Shown here: positions 1 through 5,120 of the stretch, piece by piece | Numbering within the stretch: the stretch's first letter is position 1 | How the letters are laid out: each line of letters begins with the position of its first letter | NCBI GenBank assembly: GCA_024638355.1 | Contig: JAHEKO010000185.1 | Location: 1 to 7,443, forward strand | Source: Acidobacteriota bacterium | Lineage (GTDB): Bacteria; Acidobacteriota; Thermoanaerobaculia; Multivoradales; JAHEKO01 | Reading direction: 5' to 3' | DNA: 7,443 bases | Translations under genes and position numbers: made by a program | Notes under the pieces: generated by a model | What the model was told of the DNA's origin: nothing | Databases searched by the model: none | Seen by the model: only the letters and a program-made list of their open reading frames with translations

Positions 1-2
1 CG

Positions 3-410
3 CGCAAGAAGTCCTGGGCCGTGGCCATGGGCGGAGCCTACGTCATGGCCTTCGAGATGGACATCGAGACCACGCCCCCCAGGGACCTCAAGGACATGGG
101 GCGCCTGCGGAAGTTCATGGAGTCGACCGATTTCCACACCATGGAGCCGCGCGACGACCTGGCCAGGGAGGGCACGCTCTTCGTGCTGGCGAACCCGGGA
201 TCGAGCTACATCGTCTACGCCGATCGAGCCAACGGGCCGCTCGGTGTGGCCGACGTCCACGGTGGCACGTACGAGCTACGCTGGCTCGACATCGTCTCCG
301 GAGCCCGCGTGGTGCAGAAGCGCTCGCTGTCCGCGGGCAGCCACGCCTTCGAGCGCCCGTCCAAGGTCGAGGCCGAGGCGGCCCTCTACCTGGTCCGGCT
401 CTCGGACTAG
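3..410 (+). CDS. C-terminal fragment of a probable DUF4038-type glycosidase/collagen-binding-domain protein (5' end outside window)
   Basis: This is an open frame that enters from the left edge and stops at TAG 408-410, leaving 135 residues of a longer protein. The first visible residues (RKKSWAVAMGGAYVM) look like the end of a barrel-type catalytic domain. The last ~80 residues (FVLANPGSSYIVYADR, then YELRWLDIVSGARV, then ALYLVRL) look like a small beta-sandwich. In apiosidase-like DUF4038 proteins a 'putative collagen-binding' module follows the barrel with a similar pattern: a 'Y.VYL' strand, a 'RWFDP.TG' turn and a terminal 'LxL'. The family call is by pattern memory and is moderate; no catalytic residue is visible in the fragment. 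A GTG at 21 could be read as a start but would cut through the domain. The gene converges on the pseudopilin gene, with 55 bases between the two stop codons. Confidence 0.55.
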   Translation, partial: RKKSWAVAMGGAYVMAFEMDIETTPPRDLKDMGRLRKFMESTDFHTMEPRDDLAREGTLFVLANPGSSYIVYADRANGPLGVADVHGGTYELRWLDIVSGARVVQKRSLSAGSHAFERPSKVEAEAALYLVRLSD

Positions 411-421
411 CGCCGTCCGCC

Positions 422-444
422 AGGAGCAGGCGAAGCTCGCTCCT
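422..444. terminator. Possible bidirectional hairpin between convergent genes
   Basis: AGGAGC (422-427) pairs with GCTCCT (439-444) around an 11-base loop. On the minus-strand transcript a few extra inner pairs are possible. It lies between two convergent stop codons, where a shared terminator would be expected. There is no clear T tract on either side, so the call is weak. Confidence 0.25.
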
Positions 445-465
445 CGGCCTAGGGGCGACTCGTCG

Positions 466-1011
466 CTAGTCGGTCTGGGTGCCGCTGGGGAACCGGATGA
501 AGTTTCCGTCGACCCAGACGATGTCTTCCTCGTAGTGGGTGGTCGGGAACGGACCCAGGGGGTAGGGATTCGTCGTCGGGCCCTCTTCGCGATCGCGGCC
601 CGTGCTGCGCAGCCCGAAGGTGGGCGTCGCGGCCGCGTTGCCGGCCCACAGATAGGTGTAGTCGCCGCCCCAGCCGTCGCGACTCGGCACCACGGCGATG
701 TAGTTCATGTCACCACGCCGCAGCATCTCGAACAGATCGTTGGGATCGAGCGTCTCCGGAAGCAGGTTCAGGTCGAAGGTCTGCGCTGATTGGCCGGCCG
801 CTGCGGCCGATAGCTGATCCGTAACCCAGGAGAACCACGCGCTGCCTACCGCGCGAACGTCGTTCACCGTCCGCCGCTGTTTGGCCTTCTGCAGCGAGTC
901 CATCAGGTTGGGGATGATGATCGCGACCACGATCCCGATGATCACCACCACCAACAGCAGCTCGATCAGCGTGAATCCTCTGGCGCTCTTTCTGTGCGTC
1001 CGTCTCCGCAT
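466..1011 (-). CDS. GspG-like pseudopilin / type IV pilin-like protein with prepilin cleavage motif
   Basis: This 181-residue protein has a textbook class III (prepilin) leader. The short basic N-terminus MRRRTHRKSARG is followed by FTLIELL and a hydrophobic helix to about residue 34. Cleavage by prepilin peptidase is predicted between G12 and F13, leaving glutamate at mature position 5 (E17). The globular half contains DGWGGDYTYLW (112-122), then GLRSTGRDREEG (133-144) and DIVWVDG (163-169). This resembles the D-W-G-x-x-Y and S-x-G-x-D-G-x-x-G...DI-x-W layout of type II secretion major pseudopilins (GspG). It probably forms a periplasmic pseudopilus or pilus fibre after membrane insertion. 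The frame stays open to an upstream ATG at 1137. I chose the ATG at 1011 because AAGGAG (1021-1026, minus strand) lies nine bases before it and the leader is then of normal length. A sigma-54 promoter match lies just upstream. A minor pilin is an alternative; no other secretion or pilus gene is in the window. Confidence 0.9.
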   Translation of the reverse strand: MRRRTHRKSARGFTLIELLLVVVIIGIVVAIIIPNLMDSLQKAKQRRTVNDVRAVGSAWFSWVTDQLSAAAAGQSAQTFDLNLLPETLDPNDLFEMLRRGDMNYIAVVPSRDGWGGDYTYLWAGNAAATPTFGLRSTGRDREEGPTTNPYPLGPFPTTHYEEDIVWVDGNFIRFPSGTQTD

Positions 1012-1020
1012 CGATCGCGA

Positions 1021-1026
1021 CTCCTT
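1021..1026 (-). promoter_or_regulatory. Ribosome binding site deciding the pseudopilin start
   Basis: AAGGAG on the minus strand sits nine bases before the ATG at 1011. It supports this start over the in-frame ATG at 1137, which would add 42 non-leader-like residues. Confidence 0.8.
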
Positions 1027-1043
1027 CCCGTCCTTTCCCAGGG

Positions 1044-1059
1044 AGCACGCCTCGTGCCA
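1044..1059 (-). promoter_or_regulatory. Predicted sigma-54 (-24/-12) promoter of the pseudopilin gene
   Basis: Read on the minus strand the sequence is TGGCACG-AGGC-GTGCT. The consensus is TGGCACG-N4-TTGCW, so the -24 element is perfect and the -12 element has one mismatch (GTGCT for TTGCT). The invariant GG and GC are exactly 10 bases apart. The predicted transcript start is about 1033, which leaves a ~22-base leader containing the ribosome binding site. Sigma-54 control of pilin genes is well established in proteobacteria, so the context fits. Not experimentally shown. Confidence 0.6.
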
Positions 1060-1109
1060 GCGGAGACCTGGCCAAAACGGACGATTTGGGGCGTTTTTGG
1101 GGTCGTGGC

Positions 1110-1146
1110 TGACACCCCACGCCGACCCGGGTGACACTGAGCGTCA
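1110..1146 (-). promoter_or_regulatory. Candidate upstream activator sites (TGTC half-sites) for the pseudopilin promoter
   Basis: GTGTCA occurs twice on the minus strand (1110-1115 and 1132-1137), 22 bases apart and so on the same helical face. The distal copy is half of an imperfect 15-bp palindrome, TGACACTGAGCGTCA (1132-1146, one mismatched pair). Relative to the start predicted near 1033 the copies sit at about -80 and -102, the usual enhancer distance for a sigma-54 activator. From memory, PilR sites upstream of pilA are also TGTC-type. Which activator would bind here is unknown. Confidence 0.35.
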
Positions 1147-1153
1147 ACCTTGC

Positions 1154-1178
1154 GACGCCGATTGGCGGGTCCGGCGTC
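1154..1178. promoter_or_regulatory. Inverted repeat upstream of the activator gene
   Basis: GACGCCG (1154-1160) and CGGCGTC (1172-1178) form perfect 7-bp arms around 11 bases, in the ~115 bases before the activator start. It could be an operator. In GC-rich DNA such repeats also arise by chance. I see no convincing -35/-10 pair for the activator gene in this stretch. Confidence 0.2.
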
Positions 1179-1261
1179 TCTCCAGCCCGAGCGCGAAGCG
1201 GCGATTCGTGACCTCCAGGCACGCTTGGGATCCCGCGCTCATATGGCAAACTCGAAGCAGG

Positions 1262-2665
1262 ATGGACGAGGGTGGCCGAGCGCCCGGCGAGGTTCCACAG
1301 GATCTGCCGCTCGACGAGCTGAGCGTCGTCTTCGGCTCTCTTGGCCGCGCGCTCCTCTGCCTCGACGAGAGCTTCTGCGTGGTCCACGCCTCGAAGAGCT
1401 TCGATCTGCTGGTGGCCGAGGGCGTCGCCGAGCGCCTTGTGGGCCGGCCCGCGGGACAGATCCTCGGCGAAGGGCTCTTCGGCCGCGACGGGACCTTGCG
1501 ACGAGCCCTGGAAGCGGGCGAGCGGCGGGAAGGGTGGGGCGCGACCCTGGAGGTCGAGGGCCACAAGCCGAGGTTGGTATCGATCTCGTGCGCGCCGCTC
1601 CTGCACACCTCGGGCACGCGCTGCGACCCGCGAGTCGCCTACCTGACGGTACTCCGGCCGAGCGAGGAGAGTCAGTCGATCGGCGCGGGGGCTCCGACTC
1701 TCTTCGCCTCACTCATGGCGCGATCGCCCTCGATGCTCAAGATCTTCCAGCTCATCGAGAATCTCGAGGAGAGCGATGCCACGGTGTTGATCACCGGCGA
1801 GAGCGGAACCGGCAAGGAGCTGATCGCGCGCGCCATCCACGTACATTCGCGGCGCCGGTCGGCGAAGTTCGTGCCGGTCAACTGCGGCGCGATACCGGAT
1901 CAGCTGCTCGAGAGCGAGCTCTTCGGCCACGTCCGCGGTGCGTTCACCGGTGCCGTGCGCGACCGCGAGGGGCGCTTCCAGCTGGCCGCCGGCGGCACGC
2001 TGTTCCTGGACGAGGTGGGCGACCTGCCGCTCCATCTGCAGGTCAAGCTGCTGCGGGTGCTTCAGGAGCGGACCTACGAGCGGGTCGGCGAGAGCTCCTC
2101 CAGGAGGTCGGACGCGCGCATCATCGCGGCGACCAATGCCGATCTTCGTCAGGCTTGCGCCGACGGTACGTTCCGCGAGGATCTCTTTTACCGGCTCAGG
2201 GTGGTGCCAATCGAGGTGCCGCCGTTGCGCCAGCGCCGCGAGGACATCGAGCCGCTGGCGCGCCATCTCCTGGAGCGAGTGGGGGGGCGGTACGGTCGCT
2301 CGCTCCGGCTGGCGCCCGACGCGGTGCGCGCGATGCTCGGGCACTGGTGGCCCGGCAACGTGCGCGAGCTCGAGAACGCGCTCGAGTTCTCGCTCGCGGT
2401 CTGCCGTGGCGACACGATTCACGCGAGCGACCTGCCTCCCGAGATCTCCGCCGAGCCGCGGTCTCGCCAGGCGGAGCCGCCGGCCGCGCCGGGCCCTTCC
2501 GCGGGCGTCGACGGCGAGGAGAGCGCGGAGGCCGCCGCTCTGCGCGCGGTGCTCGACGCGAACGGCTGGCGCCGGCAGGACGCCGCCGCCGCCCTGGGCA
2601 TCAGCCGCACGACCCTCTGGCGCCGGATGCGCGAGCTCGGCCTGGCGCGCCAGTCGGCCCGCTGA
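1262..2665 (+). CDS. Sigma-54-dependent transcriptional activator, PAS-AAA+-Fis HTH
   Basis: This 467-residue cytoplasmic activator would use ATP to remodel sigma-54 RNA polymerase at a -24/-12 promoter. Residues ~20-130 look like a PAS sensor. The central AAA+ domain (~145-390) has Walker A GESGTGKE (179-186), an intact GAFTGA sigma-54 loop (226-231), Walker B GGTLFLDE (244-251), the FREDLFYRL segment (304-312) and [12 protein letters not shown] (362-373). A proline/alanine-rich linker (~396-420) leads to a Fis-type helix-turn-helix (~427-463) with [16 protein letters not shown]. There is no N-terminal receiver domain, so it is probably triggered by a ligand or redox state through the PAS rather than by a histidine kinase. 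The PAS region holds four cysteines (33, 39, 110, 121). The frame is open back to 881, but that would overlap the divergent pseudopilin gene. The ATG at 1262 begins the protein just before the PAS. It sits 178 bases before the sulfur operon, with a matching promoter between. Confidence 0.93.
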   Translation: MDEGGRAPGEVPQDLPLDELSVVFGSLGRALLCLDESFCVVHASKSFDLLVAEGVAERLVGRPAGQILGEGLFGRDGTLRRALEAGERREGWGATLEVEGHKPRLVSISCAPLLHTSGTRCDPRVAYLTVLRPSEESQSIGAGAPTLFASLMARSPSMLKIFQLIENLEESDATVLITGESGTGKELIARAIHVHSRRRSAKFVPVNCGAIPDQLLESELFGHVRGAFTGAVRDREGRFQLAAGGTLFLDEVGDLPLHLQVKLLRVLQERTYERVGESSSRRSDARIIAATNADLRQACADGTFREDLFYRLRVVPIEVPPLRQRREDIEPLARHLLERVGGRYGRSLRLAPDAVRAMLGHWWPGNVRELENALEFSLAVCRGDTIHASDLPPEISAEPRSRQAEPPAAPGPSAGVDGEESAEAAALRAVLDANGWRRQDAAAALGISRTTLWRRMRELGLARQSAR

Positions 2666-2684
2666 GCCGCGCCCGACGTTGCAT

Positions 2685-2709
2685 TTGTTGCAACGCCGTG
2701 TTGCAACAA
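2685..2709. promoter_or_regulatory. Perfect inverted repeat, candidate enhancer (UAS) for the sigma-54 activator
   Basis: TTGTTGCAAC (2685-2694) and GTTGCAACAA (2700-2709) are perfect 10-bp arms separated by GCCGT. Each arm contains the self-complementary octamer GTTGCAAC, and a further GTTGCA lies at 2678-2683. The centre is about 110 bases upstream of the transcript start predicted from the -24/-12 element at 2781-2796. That is a normal enhancer distance for a Fis-type activator dimer. A hairpin role in the RNA is possible but there is no T tract after it. Confidence 0.6.
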
Positions 2710-2780
2710 GGCGTTTCAGAAGGCCCCTTCTAGCGACCTGGAATCTAGATAAGCTCAATGTTTCCAGCAACTTGAGTTCC

Positions 2781-2796
2781 TGGCACGCCTTTCGCT
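2781..2796 (+). promoter_or_regulatory. Predicted sigma-54 (-24/-12) promoter of the sulfur operon
   Basis: TGGCACG-CCTT-TCGCT matches TGGCACG-N4-TTGCW with a perfect -24 element and one mismatch at -12. The preceding base is C, as in the extended consensus YTGGCACG. The GG (2782-2783) and GC (2794-2795) dinucleotides are exactly 10 bases apart. The predicted start is near 2807, giving a 37-base leader with the AAGGAG ribosome site at 2827-2832. The activator gene and palindrome immediately upstream strengthen the call. Confidence 0.7.
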
Positions 2797-2843
2797 CTAT
2801 CGAGTACGCGAATGAAGCCTGAAACCAAGGAGCTCGAAACCGA

Positions 2844-4088
2844 ATGAAAAGACTCTTGATCCTCGGAGCCGGGACGGCCGGGACCCTGGTCGCCAATCGC
2901 ATGCGCAAGCGGCTGGACGCCGACTGGGCGGTCACGGTCGTCGATCCCGAAGAACAGCACCTGTTTCAGCCCGACCTGATCTTCCTGCCGTTCGGGCGTG
3001 CGCGCGCCGAACGCATGCAGCGACCCCGCCGCCGCACCTTCAGCCCGGGCGTGGAGTGGATTCACGACACGGTGGAGAGCATCGACGCCGGCAAGCGCCA
3101 GGTGGCGCTCGACGGCAAGACTCTCGACTACGACCTGCTGGTGATCGCCACCGGGTCTCACATCCGGCCGGAAGAGACACCCGGCCTCCTCGGCGATCAC
3201 TGGTACGACAGCGTCTTCGACTTCTACACGCTCGAGGGCGCGACTCGCCTGCGCTCGGCGCTCGAGTCCTTCGAAGGCGGCCGGCTGGTGGTGAACGTGG
3301 TCGAGATGCCCATCAAGTGCCCGGTGGCGCCTCTCGAGTTCGCCTTCCTCGCCGACGAGTACTTCACCCGCAAGGGCAATCGCGCCGACGTCGAGCTCGT
3401 TTACGCCACGCCGCTGGACGGCGCCTTCACTCGACCGGTCGCCTCCCGGATCCTGGGCTCGATGCTCGACGAGAAGGGCATTCGCGTCGAAGCCGAGTTC
3501 AACGCCGGCGAGCTCGATGGCGAGGCCCGGATCCTGCGCTCGTACGACGATCGCGAGATCGCGTACGACCTGCTGGTGACCGTGCCGACCCACATGGGCG
3601 CGTCGATGATCGAGGCGTCGGGCCTGGGCGACGAGCTCGGCTTCGTGCCGACCCATCCCAACACCCTGCTGTCGAAGGCCGACGACCACATCTTCGTCGT
3701 CGGCGACGCGACCGACCTGGCCACCTCGAAGGCCGGCTCGGTGGCGCACTTCGAAGGTCACGTCCTGACCGAGAACCTGCTGCGGGCGACGCAGGGCCGG
3801 AGCCTGATCGAGGGCTTCGACGGCCACGCCAACTGCTTCGTCGAGAGCGGCTTCGGCAAGGCCATGCTGATCGACTTCAACTACGACGTCGAGCCGCTGC
3901 CGGGGACCTATCCGCTACCGGTGCTCGGCCCGATGTCGCTGCTCAAGGAGACCCGCATCAACCATCTGGGGAAGCTGGCCTTCCGCTGGGCGTACTGGAA
4001 CGTCCTGCTGCCGGGCCTGCCGTTCCCGGTGCCGAATCACATGTCCATGACGGGAAAGAGAACAGAGATGGCCGCCGAGGCGGCCTAG
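2844..4088 (+). CDS. Sulfide:quinone oxidoreductase-like FAD-dependent oxidoreductase
   Basis: This 414-residue flavoprotein belongs to the disulfide-reductase superfamily. FAD-binding landmarks are GAGTAG (8-13) in the N-terminal Rossmann fold, LLVIATGSHIRPEETPG (98-114) and FVVGDATDL (284-292). Two cysteines fit the SQR pair that carries sulfur at the flavin: C159 in PIKCPVAP and C331 in ANCFVESGFGKA. The third cysteine of classical SQRs, expected around residues 110-140, is absent. The C-terminal tail (KLAFRWAYWNVLLPGLPFP, 377-395) is aromatic and amphipathic, as in SQR tails that sit in the membrane surface and reach quinone. Likely role: oxidising sulfide or a persulfide, passing electrons to quinone and yielding sulfane sulfur for the two downstream carriers. 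A different physiological substrate is possible because the family includes flavocytochrome c-like and uncharacterised members. The start is well supported by AAGGAG 11 bases upstream. First gene of a three-gene operon. Confidence 0.85.
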   Translation: MKRLLILGAGTAGTLVANRMRKRLDADWAVTVVDPEEQHLFQPDLIFLPFGRARAERMQRPRRRTFSPGVEWIHDTVESIDAGKRQVALDGKTLDYDLLVIATGSHIRPEETPGLLGDHWYDSVFDFYTLEGATRLRSALESFEGGRLVVNVVEMPIKCPVAPLEFAFLADEYFTRKGNRADVELVYATPLDGAFTRPVASRILGSMLDEKGIRVEAEFNAGELDGEARILRSYDDREIAYDLLVTVPTHMGASMIEASGLGDELGFVPTHPNTLLSKADDHIFVVGDATDLATSKAGSVAHFEGHVLTENLLRATQGRSLIEGFDGHANCFVESGFGKAMLIDFNYDVEPLPGTYPLPVLGPMSLLKETRINHLGKLAFRWAYWNVLLPGLPFPVPNHMSMTGKRTEMAAEAA

Positions 4089-4107
4089 AACGGAAGGAGA
4101 CCGACCC

Positions 4108-4425
4108 ATGACCACCGCCGAACTCACCATTCAAGCCGTCGATCGCAACGAAGAGGGCTTCCTGCTGGACAGCTCGCAGTGGACGCCGGATGTCGCCCAG
4201 CAGCTTGCCGAGGAGGCGGGCGTCGGCCCGCTGACCGACAAGCACTGGACGGTCCTCACCTTCTGCCGCGAGGACGCGGCCCAGCAGGGGCAGCCCCCGG
4301 GCCTGCGCCGGATCTCGAAGCTCTCGGGCGTCAACATGAAGGAGCTCTACCAGCTCTTCCCCAAGGGCCCGGGCAAGCTGGCGGCGAAGATCGCCGGCCT
4401 CCCCAAGCCGCAGGGCTGCATCTAG
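4108..4425 (+). CDS. DsrC/TusE-family sulfur carrier lacking the second (CysB) cysteine
   Basis: This 105-residue protein is full length for the DsrC/TusE family. It has the family's C-terminal arm, GKLAAKIAGLPKPQGCI (89-105), with the penultimate cysteine C104 that carries persulfide. WTVLTFCRED (47-56), RISKL (68-72) and LYQLFPKGPGK (80-90) are the other recognisable family segments. In DsrC proper a second cysteine sits 11 residues before the last one (CKIAGLPKPTGC). Here that position is A93, so the intramolecular trisulfide chemistry of the Dsr pathway should not be possible. That makes it TusE-like or a stand-alone regulatory/relay homologue. C53 is extra and outside the arm. A strong ribosome site (GGAAGGAGA, 4092-4100) lies between the upstream stop and this ATG, 19 bases apart, so it is cotranscribed with the flavoprotein and the following DsrE-like gene. 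Confidence 0.9.
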   Translation: MTTAELTIQAVDRNEEGFLLDSSQWTPDVAQQLAEEAGVGPLTDKHWTVLTFCREDAAQQGQPPGLRRISKLSGVNMKELYQLFPKGPGKLAAKIAGLPKPQGCI

Positions 4426-4443
4426 ATTCGAGAGGAGACAGAG

Positions 4444-4971
4444 ATGACCACAGCGACAATCGAACGACCCGAGGTCACGGCGACTCCGGCCGTCGAAGAG
4501 ACGAAGCCCGAGCCGATCCAGCACATCAGCATCATCTGCTCCAAAGGCACGCTCGACATGGCCTATCCCGGCCTGATCCTCGCCAACGCGGCGCGGATGA
4601 GCGGCATCGAAGCGACCCTCTTCTTCACCTTCTGGGGACTGGACGTCATCACCGAGAAGAAGCTCGACAAGCTCCACGTCGCGACCGTGGGCAACCCGTC
4701 GATGCATATCCCGACGATGGTCGGCGGCCTGCCGGGGATGGAGTCGATGGCCACGTCGATGATGAAGAAGGAGATGGAGAAGCTCGACATCCCGCCGGTC
4801 CGCGAGATGCTCGAGATCCTGAGCGACAGCGGCGCGAACATCTACGCCTGCCGGATGGCGATGGACATGTTCAAGCTCGAGACCAGCGACTTGATCCCGC
4901 AGGTCGACGGCGTGCTGTCGGCGATGGACTTCTACGACAAGAGCGCCGGCGCTCACCTGCTCTTCATCTGA
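4444..4971 (+). CDS. DsrE/DsrF/DrsH-like family protein (DsrE2-type sulfur relay protein)
   Basis: This 175-residue protein starts with a ~25-residue low-complexity tail, then a DsrE-superfamily domain: ISIICSKGTLDMAYPGLILANAAR (28-51), FFTFWGLDVI (60-69), a methionine- and lysine-rich segment GGLPGMESMATSMMKKEMEK (94-113), and NIYACRMAMDMF (132-143). Those blocks are characteristic of the DsrE2/DsrE-like (PF13686-type) group found with TusA, DsrC and SQR genes. Members bind sulfane sulfur on a conserved cysteine, and C136 in the ACRMAMD block is the best candidate. C32 in the CSKG loop is the only other cysteine. There is no signal peptide. The methionine-rich insertion may face the membrane or a partner. 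It lies 18 bases after the DsrC-like stop with its own AGAGGAGA ribosome site and is the last gene of the operon; tandem hairpins follow. The likely partner is the DsrC-like protein next door. Confidence 0.88.
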   Translation: MTTATIERPEVTATPAVEETKPEPIQHISIICSKGTLDMAYPGLILANAARMSGIEATLFFTFWGLDVITEKKLDKLHVATVGNPSMHIPTMVGGLPGMESMATSMMKKEMEKLDIPPVREMLEILSDSGANIYACRMAMDMFKLETSDLIPQVDGVLSAMDFYDKSAGAHLLFI

Positions 4972-4992
4972 GCACTCCGGCGAGCGCCGTAC

Positions 4993-5010
4993 GTCGGGCT
5001 CGTGCCCGAC
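4993..5010 (+). terminator. First hairpin after the sulfur operon
   Basis: GTCGGGC (4993-4999) and GCCCGAC (5004-5010) form a perfect 7-bp stem with a TCGT loop, 22 bases after the DsrE-like stop. No T tract follows directly. It may help termination or protect the mRNA 3' end together with the next hairpin. Confidence 0.4.
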
Positions 5011-5018
5011 CTCCTTGG

Positions 5019-5049
5019 GGGAGCAGCCGAAAGGCTGCTCCCTTCGTCG
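5019..5049 (+). terminator. Probable intrinsic terminator of the sulfur operon
   Basis: GGGAGCAGCC (5019-5028) and GGCTGCTCCC (5033-5042) form a perfect 10-bp stem capped by a GAAA tetraloop, followed by the T-rich stretch TTCGTCGTTCT. The stem is strong, the tail is only moderately T-rich. Its position between the operon and the exporter genes fits a transcription boundary. Confidence 0.7.
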
Positions 5050-5090
5050 TTCTCGAGGGAGCCCCTGAAACTTCACCGTCGCCCCTGGCG

Positions 5091-5096
5091 TAGGAT
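5091..5096 (+). promoter_or_regulatory. Weak candidate -10 element for the exporter operon
   Basis: TAGGAT resembles a -10 hexamer and lies 25 bases before the adaptor ATG, after the terminator. No good -35 hexamer sits at the right distance (GAAACT, 18 bases upstream, is poor). Some promoter is expected here because the terminator closes the previous operon. Confidence 0.25.
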
Positions 5097-5120
5097 CAAG
5101 AGACAACGGGGGACTCGCGA

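Noticed and set aside
261..280. TGGCACG inside gene 1 as a sigma-54 promoter
   Set aside because: Base composition ten bases after GG is CT rather than GC, and it lies inside coding sequence with no gene start downstream.
1012..1137. Longer pseudopilin starting at the ATG at 1137
   Set aside because: It would put 42 non-conserved residues before the short basic prepilin leader, while the ATG at 1011 has an excellent ribosome site.
881..1261. N-terminal extension of the activator frame
   Set aside because: It would run antisense through the pseudopilin start and the sigma-54 promoter, and the extra residues do not look like a receiver or other sensor domain.
1150..2733. Long plus-strand frame overlapping the activator gene in another phase (also 1938-2822)
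   Set aside because: Arginine/alanine-rich translation without domains; the overlapping frame carries the full AAA+ and Fis motifs.
2745..3827. Long minus-strand open frame opposite the SQR-like gene (similar one at 3958-5106)
   Set aside because: Same antisense artefact of high GC content; it overlaps a well-supported gene and operon control region and shows no family motif.
4444..4971. Reading the last two operon genes as part of a reverse Dsr (DsrEFH-DsrC-DsrAB) pathway
   Set aside because: The DsrC-like protein lacks CysB and no DsrF, DsrH or DsrAB gene is present in the window.
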